DNA from: Bacteroidaceae bacterium
Lineage (GTDB): Bacteria; Bacteroidota; Bacteroidia; Bacteroidales; Bacteroidaceae
Direction: 5' to 3'
DNA: 50,671 nt
Assembly: GCA_017935785.1 (NCBI GenBank)
Contig: JAGBGU010000082.1
Location: 1-50,671, forward strand
A program made the position numbers and the translations under genes. Under the pieces are notes generated by a model. That model worked only from the letters and a program-made list of their open reading frames with translations. It was not told the DNA's origin and ran no database searches. Positions 32,092 to 39,604 of the stretch are shown in pieces; position 1 is the first letter of the stretch, and each line of letters starts with the position of its first letter.

Positions 32092-33840
32092 ATGACAAAA
32101 GGAACGGTTAGTGGCGTAATCGCCAACATGGTCACCCTGCGAGTGGACGGCCCTGTGAGACAAGGCGAGATTTGCTACATCACCACAGGCGGAGACCGCC
32201 TGATGGCTGAGGTAATCAAAGTTCTGGGCCAGGACGTATACGTACAGGTGTTCGAGAGCACCCGTGGCCTGAAGGTCGGCGCCGAGGCTGAGTTTGTCGG
32301 ACACATGCTGGAGGTTCAGCTCGGTCCCGGTATGCTCAGCAAGAATTATGACGGTCTGCAGAACGACCTGGACAAGATGGACGGTGTATTCCTGAAGAGG
32401 GGACAATACACCGAACCGCTGGATGCGGATAGTGTGTGGGACTTTACTCCGCTGGCAAAGGCGGGCGACACCGTACAGGCCAGTGACTGGCTGGGACAGG
32501 TTATCGAAAACTCCCAAAAGCTGAAGATAATGGCACCTTTCCAGATGGAAGGAACTGCCACCGTAAAGAGCATTGTTCCCGCCGGACAATACAAGATTCA
32601 CGATGTGATAGCGGTTCTTGCCGATGAAAAAGGCAACGAAATCTCCGTAGACATGGTTCAGCGCTGGCCGGTGAAGATACCCATGACACAATACAAGCAC
32701 AAGCCCCGTCCCTTCAAGCTGTTGGAGACAGGCGTGCGCACCATTGACACCTTCAACCCCATCGTAGAGGGCGGTACCGGCTTTATCCCCGGACCCTTCG
32801 GAACGGGAAAGACCGTGCTCCAGCATGCCATTTCAAAGCAGGCCGAGGCGGATATCGTGATCATTGCCGCCTGTGGAGAGCGTGCCAACGAGGTTGTGGA
32901 AATCTTTACCGAGTTCCCCGAACTGATTGACCCCCACACCGGACGCAAGCTGATGGAACGTACCATTATCATCGCCAACACGTCCAATATGCCCGTGGCT
33001 GCCCGTGAAGCGTCAGTTTACACCGCCATGACCATGGCCGAATATTATCGTGCTATGGGTCTGCGCGTACTGCTTATGGCCGACTCAACCAGCCGTTGGG
33101 CACAGGCCTTGCGCGAGATGTCGAACCGTATGGAGGAACTTCCCGGTCCCGACGCCTTCCCCATGGACCTGGGAGCCCTGGTGGCCAACTTCTACGGCCG
33201 TGCAGGATATGTTTACCTGAACAACGGAGAGGTGGGAAGCATCACCTTCCTGGGAACCGTATCTCCTGCCGGTGGTAACCTTAAGGAGCCCGTGACAGAG
33301 AACACCAAGAAGGTGGCCCGCTGTTTCTATGCGCTGGAGCAGGACCGTGCGGACAAGAAACGCTATCCTGCCGTAAATCCCATTGACTCTTACAGCAAGT
33401 ATCTGGAATATCCCGAGTTTGCGGAATACATAGGCAAGCACATCAATGAGGAGTGGATTCCCAAGGTGCTCAACCTGAAGACCCGAATGCTGCGCGGTAA
33501 GGAAATTGCCGAACAGATTAACATTCTGGGAGACGACGGTGTGCCCGTGGAATACCACGTTACGTTCTGGAAGAGCGAGATTATCGACTATGTAATCCTG
33601 CAGCAGGATGCGTTTGACGAAGTGGACGCCGTAACACCGCTGGAACGCCAGGAGGAGATTCTGAATCTTGTGACAGCGATTTGCGAAAAGGAATTTGCCT
33701 TTGAAACCTTCCAGGATGTAATAGACTACTTCAAGAAGTTGATCAACCTGTGCAAGCAGATGAACTATTCTCCCTACAAGAGCGAACAGTACGCCGGCTT
33801 CAAGCGTCAGGTAGAGGAGATGCTTGGCGCCGACGCATAA
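32092..33840 (+). CDS. ntpA: V-type ATP synthase/ATPase catalytic subunit A
   Basis: A 582-residue catalytic subunit. It has the N-terminal beta barrel, the V/A-type non-homologous insert (about residues 110-185), the Walker A motif GPFGTGKT at residues 234-241, the catalytic glutamate region AACGERANEV, the Walker B region LRVLLMADSTSRWAQALREMS and the helical C-terminal domain. Three A and three B subunits form the hexameric head that hydrolyses or makes ATP. It starts 23 bp after the DUF2764 gene. Confidence 0.97.
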   Translation: MTKGTVSGVIANMVTLRVDGPVRQGEICYITTGGDRLMAEVIKVLGQDVYVQVFESTRGLKVGAEAEFVGHMLEVQLGPGMLSKNYDGLQNDLDKMDGVFLKRGQYTEPLDADSVWDFTPLAKAGDTVQASDWLGQVIENSQKLKIMAPFQMEGTATVKSIVPAGQYKIHDVIAVLADEKGNEISVDMVQRWPVKIPMTQYKHKPRPFKLLETGVRTIDTFNPIVEGGTGFIPGPFGTGKTVLQHAISKQAEADIVIIAACGERANEVVEIFTEFPELIDPHTGRKLMERTIIIANTSNMPVAAREASVYTAMTMAEYYRAMGLRVLLMADSTSRWAQALREMSNRMEELPGPDAFPMDLGALVANFYGRAGYVYLNNGEVGSITFLGTVSPAGGNLKEPVTENTKKVARCFYALEQDRADKKRYPAVNPIDSYSKYLEYPEFAEYIGKHINEEWIPKVLNLKTRMLRGKEIAEQINILGDDGVPVEYHVTFWKSEIIDYVILQQDAFDEVDAVTPLERQEEILNLVTAICEKEFAFETFQDVIDYFKKLINLCKQMNYSPYKSEQYAGFKRQVEEMLGADA

Positions 33841-33894
33841 TGGCGTAAGGCACAGGCTAAGCTTTAAACATTATATATATTATAATATACAGAT

Positions 33895-35217
33895 ATGGCT
33901 ACAGCATTTCAAAAAGTATATACAACCATCAGCCAGATAACCAAGGCCACCTGCAGCCTGAAAGCCCGTGGCGTAGGTTATGACGAACTGGCCACCATCA
34001 ACGGCAAGCTGGCCCAGGTGGTAAAGATTATGGGCGATGAGGTTACGCTGCAGGTCTTCGAGGGTACGGCAGGTATCCCCACAGACGCCGAGGTAATCTT
34101 CCTGGGCAAGAGCCCCACACTGAAGGTGAGCGAACAGCTGGCCGGACGTTTCTTCAACGCCTACGGAAATCCCATTGACGGCGGACCCGAGATTGAGGGA
34201 CGCGAGGTGGAAATCGGCGGTCCCAGCGTGAACCCCGTGCGCCGTAAGCAGCCCAGCGAACTTATCGCAACCGGTATTGCCGGTATCGACCTGAACAACA
34301 CCCTGGTTTCCGGCCAGAAGATTCCCTTCTTTGCCGACCCCGACCAGCCTTTCAACGAGGTAATGGCCATGGTGGCCATGCGCGCCAAGGCCGACAAGAT
34401 TATCCTGGGCGGTATGGGTATGACCAATGACGACTATTACTTCTTCCGCAATACCTTCTCCAATGCCGGTGCGCTGGACCGCATTATCTCGTTCATCAAC
34501 ACCACAGAGGACCCCGCGGTGGAGCGTCTGCTCATCCCCGACATGGCACTTACCGCCGCCGAATACTTTGCGGTGGAGAAGCACGAGACCGTACTGGTAC
34601 TGCTTACGGACATGACCTCTTATGCCGACTCGCTCTCTATCGTGAGCAACCGTATGGACCAGATTCCCAGTAAGGACTCCATGCCCGGTTCGCTGTATTC
34701 AGACCTGGCAAAGATTTACGAGAAGGCCGTACAGTTCCCCGAAAGCGCCGGCGGCGGCTCCATTACCATCATTGCCGTAACAACCCTGAGCGGCGGTGAC
34801 ATTACGCACGCCGTACCCGACAATACCGGATACATTACCGAGGGACAGCTCTATCTGCGCCGCGACTCCGATGTGGGCAAGGTGGTGGTAGACCCCTTCC
34901 GCTCGCTTTCCCGTCTGAAGCAGCTGGTGGCCGGAAAGAAGACCCGCAAGGACCATTCACAGGTTATGAACGCCGCCATCCGCCTTTATGCCGACGCCGC
35001 CAACGCCAAGACCAAGCTGGAGAACGGATTCGACCTTACGGACTACGACAACCGCTGTCTGGACTTCGCCAAGGACTATGCGTCGCGCATTCTTGCCATT
35101 GACGTGAACCTTGATACGGACGAGATGCTCGACGTTACATGGGAACTGTTCCGCCAATACTTCAAACTGGAAGAGGTTAATATCAAGAAAGAGTTTACAG
35201 ACATTTACTGGAAATAA
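33895..35217 (+). CDS. ntpB: V-type ATP synthase/ATPase subunit B
   Basis: A 440-residue non-catalytic nucleotide-binding subunit that alternates with A in the head. It lacks a Walker A P-loop, as expected, but keeps the family blocks NPVRRKQPSELIATGIAGIDLNN, IPFFADPDQPFNEV, LIPDMALTAAEYFA, DMTSYADSLSIVSNRMDQIPS and the C-terminal RLYADAANAKTKLENGFDLT. Its stop codon is immediately followed by the start of subunit D, so translation is probably coupled. Confidence 0.96.
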   Translation: MATAFQKVYTTISQITKATCSLKARGVGYDELATINGKLAQVVKIMGDEVTLQVFEGTAGIPTDAEVIFLGKSPTLKVSEQLAGRFFNAYGNPIDGGPEIEGREVEIGGPSVNPVRRKQPSELIATGIAGIDLNNTLVSGQKIPFFADPDQPFNEVMAMVAMRAKADKIILGGMGMTNDDYYFFRNTFSNAGALDRIISFINTTEDPAVERLLIPDMALTAAEYFAVEKHETVLVLLTDMTSYADSLSIVSNRMDQIPSKDSMPGSLYSDLAKIYEKAVQFPESAGGGSITIIAVTTLSGGDITHAVPDNTGYITEGQLYLRRDSDVGKVVVDPFRSLSRLKQLVAGKKTRKDHSQVMNAAIRLYADAANAKTKLENGFDLTDYDNRCLDFAKDYASRILAIDVNLDTDEMLDVTWELFRQYFKLEEVNIKKEFTDIYWK

Positions 35218-35823
35218 ATGGCCATTAAATTTCAATATAACAAAACGTCGCTCCAACAGATTGAGAAGAACCTGAAGATGCGACAGCGCACCCTGCCCAT
35301 TATCAAAAGCAAGGAAACGGCGCTGCGTCTTGAGGTGAAGAAATGCAAGGAGGAGGCCGAACTGCTCGAGGAAAAGCTCCAGCAGCAGATTGCCGGCTAC
35401 GAATCCATGTATGCGCTCTGGGGAGAGTTCGATACATCACTGGTGGCGTTGCGCGATGTGGAACTGGACACCAAGAAGATTGCCGGTGTGCGTGTGCCTG
35501 TGCTCACGAACATCCGTCTCGAGGTGCGTCCTTTCGGCATATTCAGCGCCCCCAAATGGTATTTCGACGGCATCAATCTGCTTCACGGCCTTGTAAAGAC
35601 CGCAGTGGAACGCGAGTTTGTCTTTGCCAAGCTGCATCTGCTGGACCATGCCCGCAAGAAGACCACCCAGAAGGTGAACCTCTTTGAGAAGGTGCAGATT
35701 CCGGGATTCCAGGAGGCCGTGCGCAAGATAAAACGCTTTATGGAGGACGAAGAGAACCTGAGCAAGAGCTCGCAGAAGATTCTCAAGTCGCTACAGAACA
35801 AGAGAAAGGAGGCTACGGCATGA
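35218..35823 (+). CDS. ntpD: V-type ATP synthase/ATPase subunit D
   Basis: A 201-residue central rotor shaft subunit made of two long helices: an N-terminal one (LQQIEKNLKMRQRTLPIIKSKETAL) and a C-terminal one (HARKKTTQKVNLFEKVQIPGFQEAVRKIKRFMEDEE), with a short beta-rich middle. The conserved NLFEKVQIP motif identifies the family. It would turn inside the A3B3 head. The start directly abuts the B stop and the stop overlaps the next start (ATGA). Confidence 0.93.
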   Translation: MAIKFQYNKTSLQQIEKNLKMRQRTLPIIKSKETALRLEVKKCKEEAELLEEKLQQQIAGYESMYALWGEFDTSLVALRDVELDTKKIAGVRVPVLTNIRLEVRPFGIFSAPKWYFDGINLLHGLVKTAVEREFVFAKLHLLDHARKKTTQKVNLFEKVQIPGFQEAVRKIKRFMEDEENLSKSSQKILKSLQNKRKEATA

Positions 35824-37685
35824 TAGAGAAAATGAAAAAATTCACTTTCCTGCTCACCCATCGCGAGTATGAGGGCTTCCTTGAGCAGATACGTGAACTC
35901 GGAGTGGTGCATGTTGAGGAGCTCCAGCAGGGAGCCACCAGCAGCGAACTTCAGCAGGCAATGGATACGGTTTCGCGTTACCAGGCTGCGCTGCAGCTTT
36001 TGTCCAATGCGGCCAAGACCTATGTGCCCGACGCAAACGCCGGCGTGAAGCTTGCCGACTGCAAGCCCTCCGCACTGCTGGAGCGCGTAGAGGCGCTGCA
36101 GGCTGAAGAGAACAAACTGCTGCACGACATGGACTCAACGCGCAAGAACATTGCCCGTCTGGAGCCCTGGGGCGAATTCTCCATGCAGCAGGTGCGCCGT
36201 ATAGAAAGCGCCACCGGCCTTCGCGTCCATTTCTTCAGATGCAGCAGCAAGTTCTTCCGCCAGGAGTGGGCAGACAACTACTTTGCCATTCCCGTGAACG
36301 AGTTTGAGAAGAGTACATATTTCCTTACGTTCAGTACCGCGTGTCCCGAAATTGCGGCAGAGCAGATTTTCCTGCCCCAGGAATCGCTCGGCCATTACCG
36401 CGCCCTGATGCAGCAACAGCAGGACCGCGTTGACGCCATCCGTCAGGAGTTTCTGCAGATCAACGGCAAGCAGAGCCTGCTGCTGAAGGAAGGGCTGAAG
36501 GATGCCCGCAACGACATGTCGCTCTCGCGCGTGCATTTGTGCCACGAGGATGTGGCCGGCAACACGCTACGTCTGCTCATAGGATGGGTGCGTGCAGACA
36601 GTACGCAGCCTCTGGTGGACTATCTGGAGCAGGAGCGCATCTTCTACGAGATGGAGGATCCGGCCTACGAGGACGATGTGCCCGTGCAGATAACCAACGG
36701 ACGCTTTGCCAAGCTTTTCGAGCCTGTGCTGCGCATGTATTCGCTGCCCAGATATACCGACCTGGACCCCTCTGCCTTCTTTGCGCCCTTCTTCATGCTG
36801 TTCTTCGGCCTGTGTATGGGCGATGCCGGCTATGGCCTGCTTATTCTGCTTGTCGGACTGTGGCTGGCCTTGGGTAAGAAGGCCGACCTGAAGCCTTACG
36901 GACAGCTGGCGTGCTGGCTGGGCGGATGCACCGTAGTCTGCGGCCTGGCCACGGGTACGGTATTCGGCGTGGACCTTAACGCGCAGGACTGGGCGTTCCT
37001 TGCTCCCGTAAAGCCCTATTTCCTCTCGGACAGCGGTGTGGGCAAAATCTTCGGGTACACCCCCATGATGGTCATCTCCGTCATCATTGGTCTGGTGCAG
37101 GTATTGCTGGGAATGATTCTCAAGGGCTGCAAGGCCATGAAGAATTACGGCTGGCCCTATGCCGTGGGCACTTTCTCATGGGTTGCCGCGCTTGTGGCTG
37201 CCGTGGTGCTGTTCGGCCTGCCGGCCTGCGGCGTGGCGCTTCCCGCGTTTGCCGAGTATGCCCTGTACGCCATCATTGCGGTTGCGGCAGTGGGAATATT
37301 CTTCTATAACAGCCCCGCATCGTACAAGCGGCCCGCACTGGGTCTTCTGAGCAACATCGGTACGGGCCTGTGGGACACCTACGGCATGAGCACCGGTCTG
37401 CTCGGCGACCTCCTGAGCTACATCCGTCTGTTCGCGCTCGGACTGACCGGCGGCGTGCTGGGCGGTGTGTTCAACTCACTGGCGCTGGACATGACTGCCG
37501 GCCTTCCGCTGGTTGTGCGCATCATTGCCATGGTTGTAATCCTGCTGTTGGGCCACGGCATCACCTTTGCCCTGTCCATGATATCCGCGTTTGTGCATCC
37601 CATGCGACTCACGTTTGTGGAGTTCTTCAAGAATGCCGACTTTGAAGGAGGCGGCAAGGAATACTCCCCCTTCAGGAAGGAATAG
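35820..37685 (+). CDS. ntpI: V-type ATP synthase/ATPase membrane subunit I
   Basis: A 621-residue stator membrane subunit (the a/I subunit). A soluble, coiled-coil-rich N-terminal half (about residues 1-320) binds the peripheral stalk. It is followed by about seven membrane segments starting near FFAPFFMLFFGLCMGDAGYG, and the family block LSYIRLFALGLTGGVLGGVFN, which holds the essential membrane Arg that faces the rotor carboxylate. A LLGHGITFALSMISAFVHPMRL-like segment forms the last helices. It carries the half-channels for the coupling ion. It overlaps subunit D by 4 bp. Confidence 0.95.
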   Translation: MIEKMKKFTFLLTHREYEGFLEQIRELGVVHVEELQQGATSSELQQAMDTVSRYQAALQLLSNAAKTYVPDANAGVKLADCKPSALLERVEALQAEENKLLHDMDSTRKNIARLEPWGEFSMQQVRRIESATGLRVHFFRCSSKFFRQEWADNYFAIPVNEFEKSTYFLTFSTACPEIAAEQIFLPQESLGHYRALMQQQQDRVDAIRQEFLQINGKQSLLLKEGLKDARNDMSLSRVHLCHEDVAGNTLRLLIGWVRADSTQPLVDYLEQERIFYEMEDPAYEDDVPVQITNGRFAKLFEPVLRMYSLPRYTDLDPSAFFAPFFMLFFGLCMGDAGYGLLILLVGLWLALGKKADLKPYGQLACWLGGCTVVCGLATGTVFGVDLNAQDWAFLAPVKPYFLSDSGVGKIFGYTPMMVISVIIGLVQVLLGMILKGCKAMKNYGWPYAVGTFSWVAALVAAVVLFGLPACGVALPAFAEYALYAIIAVAAVGIFFYNSPASYKRPALGLLSNIGTGLWDTYGMSTGLLGDLLSYIRLFALGLTGGVLGGVFNSLALDMTAGLPLVVRIIAMVVILLLGHGITFALSMISAFVHPMRLTFVEFFKNADFEGGGKEYSPFRKE

Positions 37686-37736
37686 GACAAGACGAGAAAA
37701 TTAAGAATGAACAAAACAATAAAATCAATTAAATAA

Positions 37737-38189
<453 letters not shown>

Positions 38190-38220
38190 GAGACAGGCTG
38201 GGATAAAGACAAAAGAAAAG

Positions 38221-38272
38221 AGAGAGAGAGCCCTTTGCCGGAACATTACGGCGGAGGGCTCTCTCTCTTCTT
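38221..38272 (+). terminator. Terminator of the V-ATPase operon
   Basis: AGAGAGAGAGCCCT (38221-38234) pairs perfectly with 38255-38268, with an inner TGCCG/CGGCG stem, followed by a T-rich stretch (TCTTCTAT). Confidence 0.85.
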
Positions 38273-38343
38273 CTATATAACTGCCCGGGGCAGACGGTCA
38301 TGCTGACATAATGCCGGATTCTGTATGAAGGCAGGCTTGCAGG

Positions 38344-39066
38344 CTATTCGTCCTGGCTGCCGTTGCGCCTGGGGCGCAGAAAGTTATCCTTGTACTCGCG
38401 GATGAGGGTGTTCACATAGTCGATGAAGCCGGCATAGCGCTGCTCGCCCTCCACTACGGCAAGCGCGTCCACCATGGCTGTAAGCGAGCGGTATGCCGCA
38501 TCCGTTTCCGCGCGTGCGGCGTTCAGCGCGCCGGGCTGCCTTGTCATCTGTTCCTCGGTGCGGTTTATGCGTGTGGCCATGTAGTCGTTGTTGGCGGTCT
38601 TCATCACCTGCAGCACGGGTTCCAGATGAAGGGTCTGTATCTGCGCGGCGTATTTCCGTTCCGCGTCGTCAATGAAATTGGTCATGTCGGCCGTTTCAGA
38701 CTCGCGCTGCATGCGCACGTTTATCCGATAGTTGCCTATGAGCCGTTGCAGGACCAGTGCAGCGGGGCGCATCACGTCGTCGGGCACCTTGGCATAGGCC
38801 GCCACCAGCCCCTTGAATGCCATGTACGCCCGTCCGCGGTTTGTGTCGAGCGTGTTCAGCTTGTCCGTGAAGCTGTTCTTGCGGCTTATGACAAAATACT
38901 TGTCCTCGCGTGCAAAGCTTGTTTCAAACTTGGCCATCTGAGGGGCCAGCGCTGCGTTGCCGGCTATCGCCTCGTCTGTCCTTGCCCGTTGCAGCACTGC
39001 GTGCATGAAGCTGAAGTGTGCGCCCTTGTTCAGCCTTTTTAGTCTGAAATGCTTAATCTGTCTCAT
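38344..39066 (-). CDS. DUF6261 family protein
   Basis: A 240-residue soluble, mostly helical protein without a signal peptide. I recognise it as DUF6261, a Bacteroidales family of unknown function, from the opening RLNKGAHFSFM, the regularly spaced helices and the C-terminal NTLIREYKDNFLRPRR region. The open frame runs on upstream to 39321 through an intergenic repeat array; the start at 39066 is chosen because the family-like sequence begins there and a promoter -7 box (39130-39137) lies between it and the array. The array of dyads starts about 45 bp upstream of that box. No terminator is evident in the 75 bp after its stop. Confidence 0.75.
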   Translation of the reverse strand: MRQIKHFRLKRLNKGAHFSFMHAVLQRARTDEAIAGNAALAPQMAKFETSFAREDKYFVISRKNSFTDKLNTLDTNRGRAYMAFKGLVAAYAKVPDDVMRPAALVLQRLIGNYRINVRMQRESETADMTNFIDDAERKYAAQIQTLHLEPVLQVMKTANNDYMATRINRTEEQMTRQPGALNAARAETDAAYRSLTAMVDALAVVEGEQRYAGFIDYVNTLIREYKDNFLRPRRNGSQDE

Positions 39067-39129
39067 GGCCGTGTGGTTTTTACATTGAATTACATGGCAG
39101 AAACCCGTCGCAAGGATGAGTCTCCCTTG

Positions 39130-39137
39130 CAAATATA
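39130..39137 (-). promoter_or_regulatory. Bacteroidota -7 box (TATATTTG) for the DUF6261 gene
   Basis: The minus strand reads TATATTTG, 63 bp before the chosen ATG. The -33 box is not clear. It places the large dyad array just upstream of the promoter, in the position of an operator region. Confidence 0.5.
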
Positions 39138-39182
39138 GTGTTTTTTGCTGTAAAACGGTACCGTAAGTCTGGAAATTGGTCT

Positions 39183-39518
39183 CGAAAAGTGACATTTTGC
39201 TATTGCAGCATTGCATCTTGTAATTGTCATGCGGCAAAATTGTGTTGCAGTGTTGTATCTTCTTAATGTCATGCGGCAAAAATGTGTTGCTGTTCTGCAT
39301 ATACTCTATGTCGGCTGACAAATTGCGGTTGCAGTACTATATCGGTATTATGTCAATTGACAATAATATGTTGCATCCCTGTATCTGTATTATGTCGGCC
39401 GACAAATGTCAGTTGCAATGCTGTATCTTATATTTGTCAAGCGACAAAGAGGAGTTGCAGCGCTGCATCTTGTTTTTGTCAGGTGGCAGAAAGCAGTTGC
39501 AGCGCAGCATCTCTGTTC
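39183..39518. repeat. 42-bp tandem repeat made of 21-bp phased dyads (array 4)
   Basis: Eight units begin at 39183, 39225, 39267, 39309, 39351, 39393, 39435 and 39477, with no indel. Each has dyad A (TGTC, four bases, GACA or GGCA) and dyad B (TTGCA, variable centre, TGCATC or TGTATC). Their centres alternate every 21 bp. Dyad A centres include ATGC, GGCT, AATT, GGCC, AAGC and AGGT; dyad B centres include GCAT, GTGT, GTAC, ATGC and GCGC. The first unit has only the right arm of A. The 538-bp gap between DUF6261 and GH127 holds this array and an adjoining hairpin. Confidence 0.85.
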
Positions 39519-39553
39519 CGAACGTAATCGGAAGGCGGATGCTGCGCTGCAAC
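39496..39553. repeat. 16-bp perfect hairpin at the end of array 4
   Basis: GTTGCAGCGCAGCATC (39496-39511), the last dyad-B half of the array, is repeated in exact reverse complement at 39538-39553. A second stem TTCCGA/TCGGAA (39516-39521, 39528-39533) lies inside. On the minus strand it is 52 bp past the GH127 stop, but no T-run follows, so it is not a classical terminator. Confidence 0.75.
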
Positions 39554-39604
39554 ATGAGTGCGGCCGGCGGCGGAAGGGCCTTGCGGCCTTGCGGCGCCGG
39601 TGCG

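Noticed and set aside
38297..38306. Third copy of the dispersed element (GTCATGCTGA)
   Set aside because: Only about ten bases match, too few to support a copy.
39067..39321. N-terminal extension of the DUF6261 protein through the array, giving 14-residue repeats
   Set aside because: A -7 box lies between the array and the family-like start, and the extension is made only of array sequence in frame.
39183..39518. CRISPR array
   Set aside because: Units are contiguous with a 42-bp period and short variable centres rather than repeats separated by 25-40 bp unique spacers, and no cas gene is present.
39538..39553. Classical terminator of GH127
   Set aside because: The hairpin is strong but no U-tract follows on the minus strand; it is reported instead as an array-linked hairpin.
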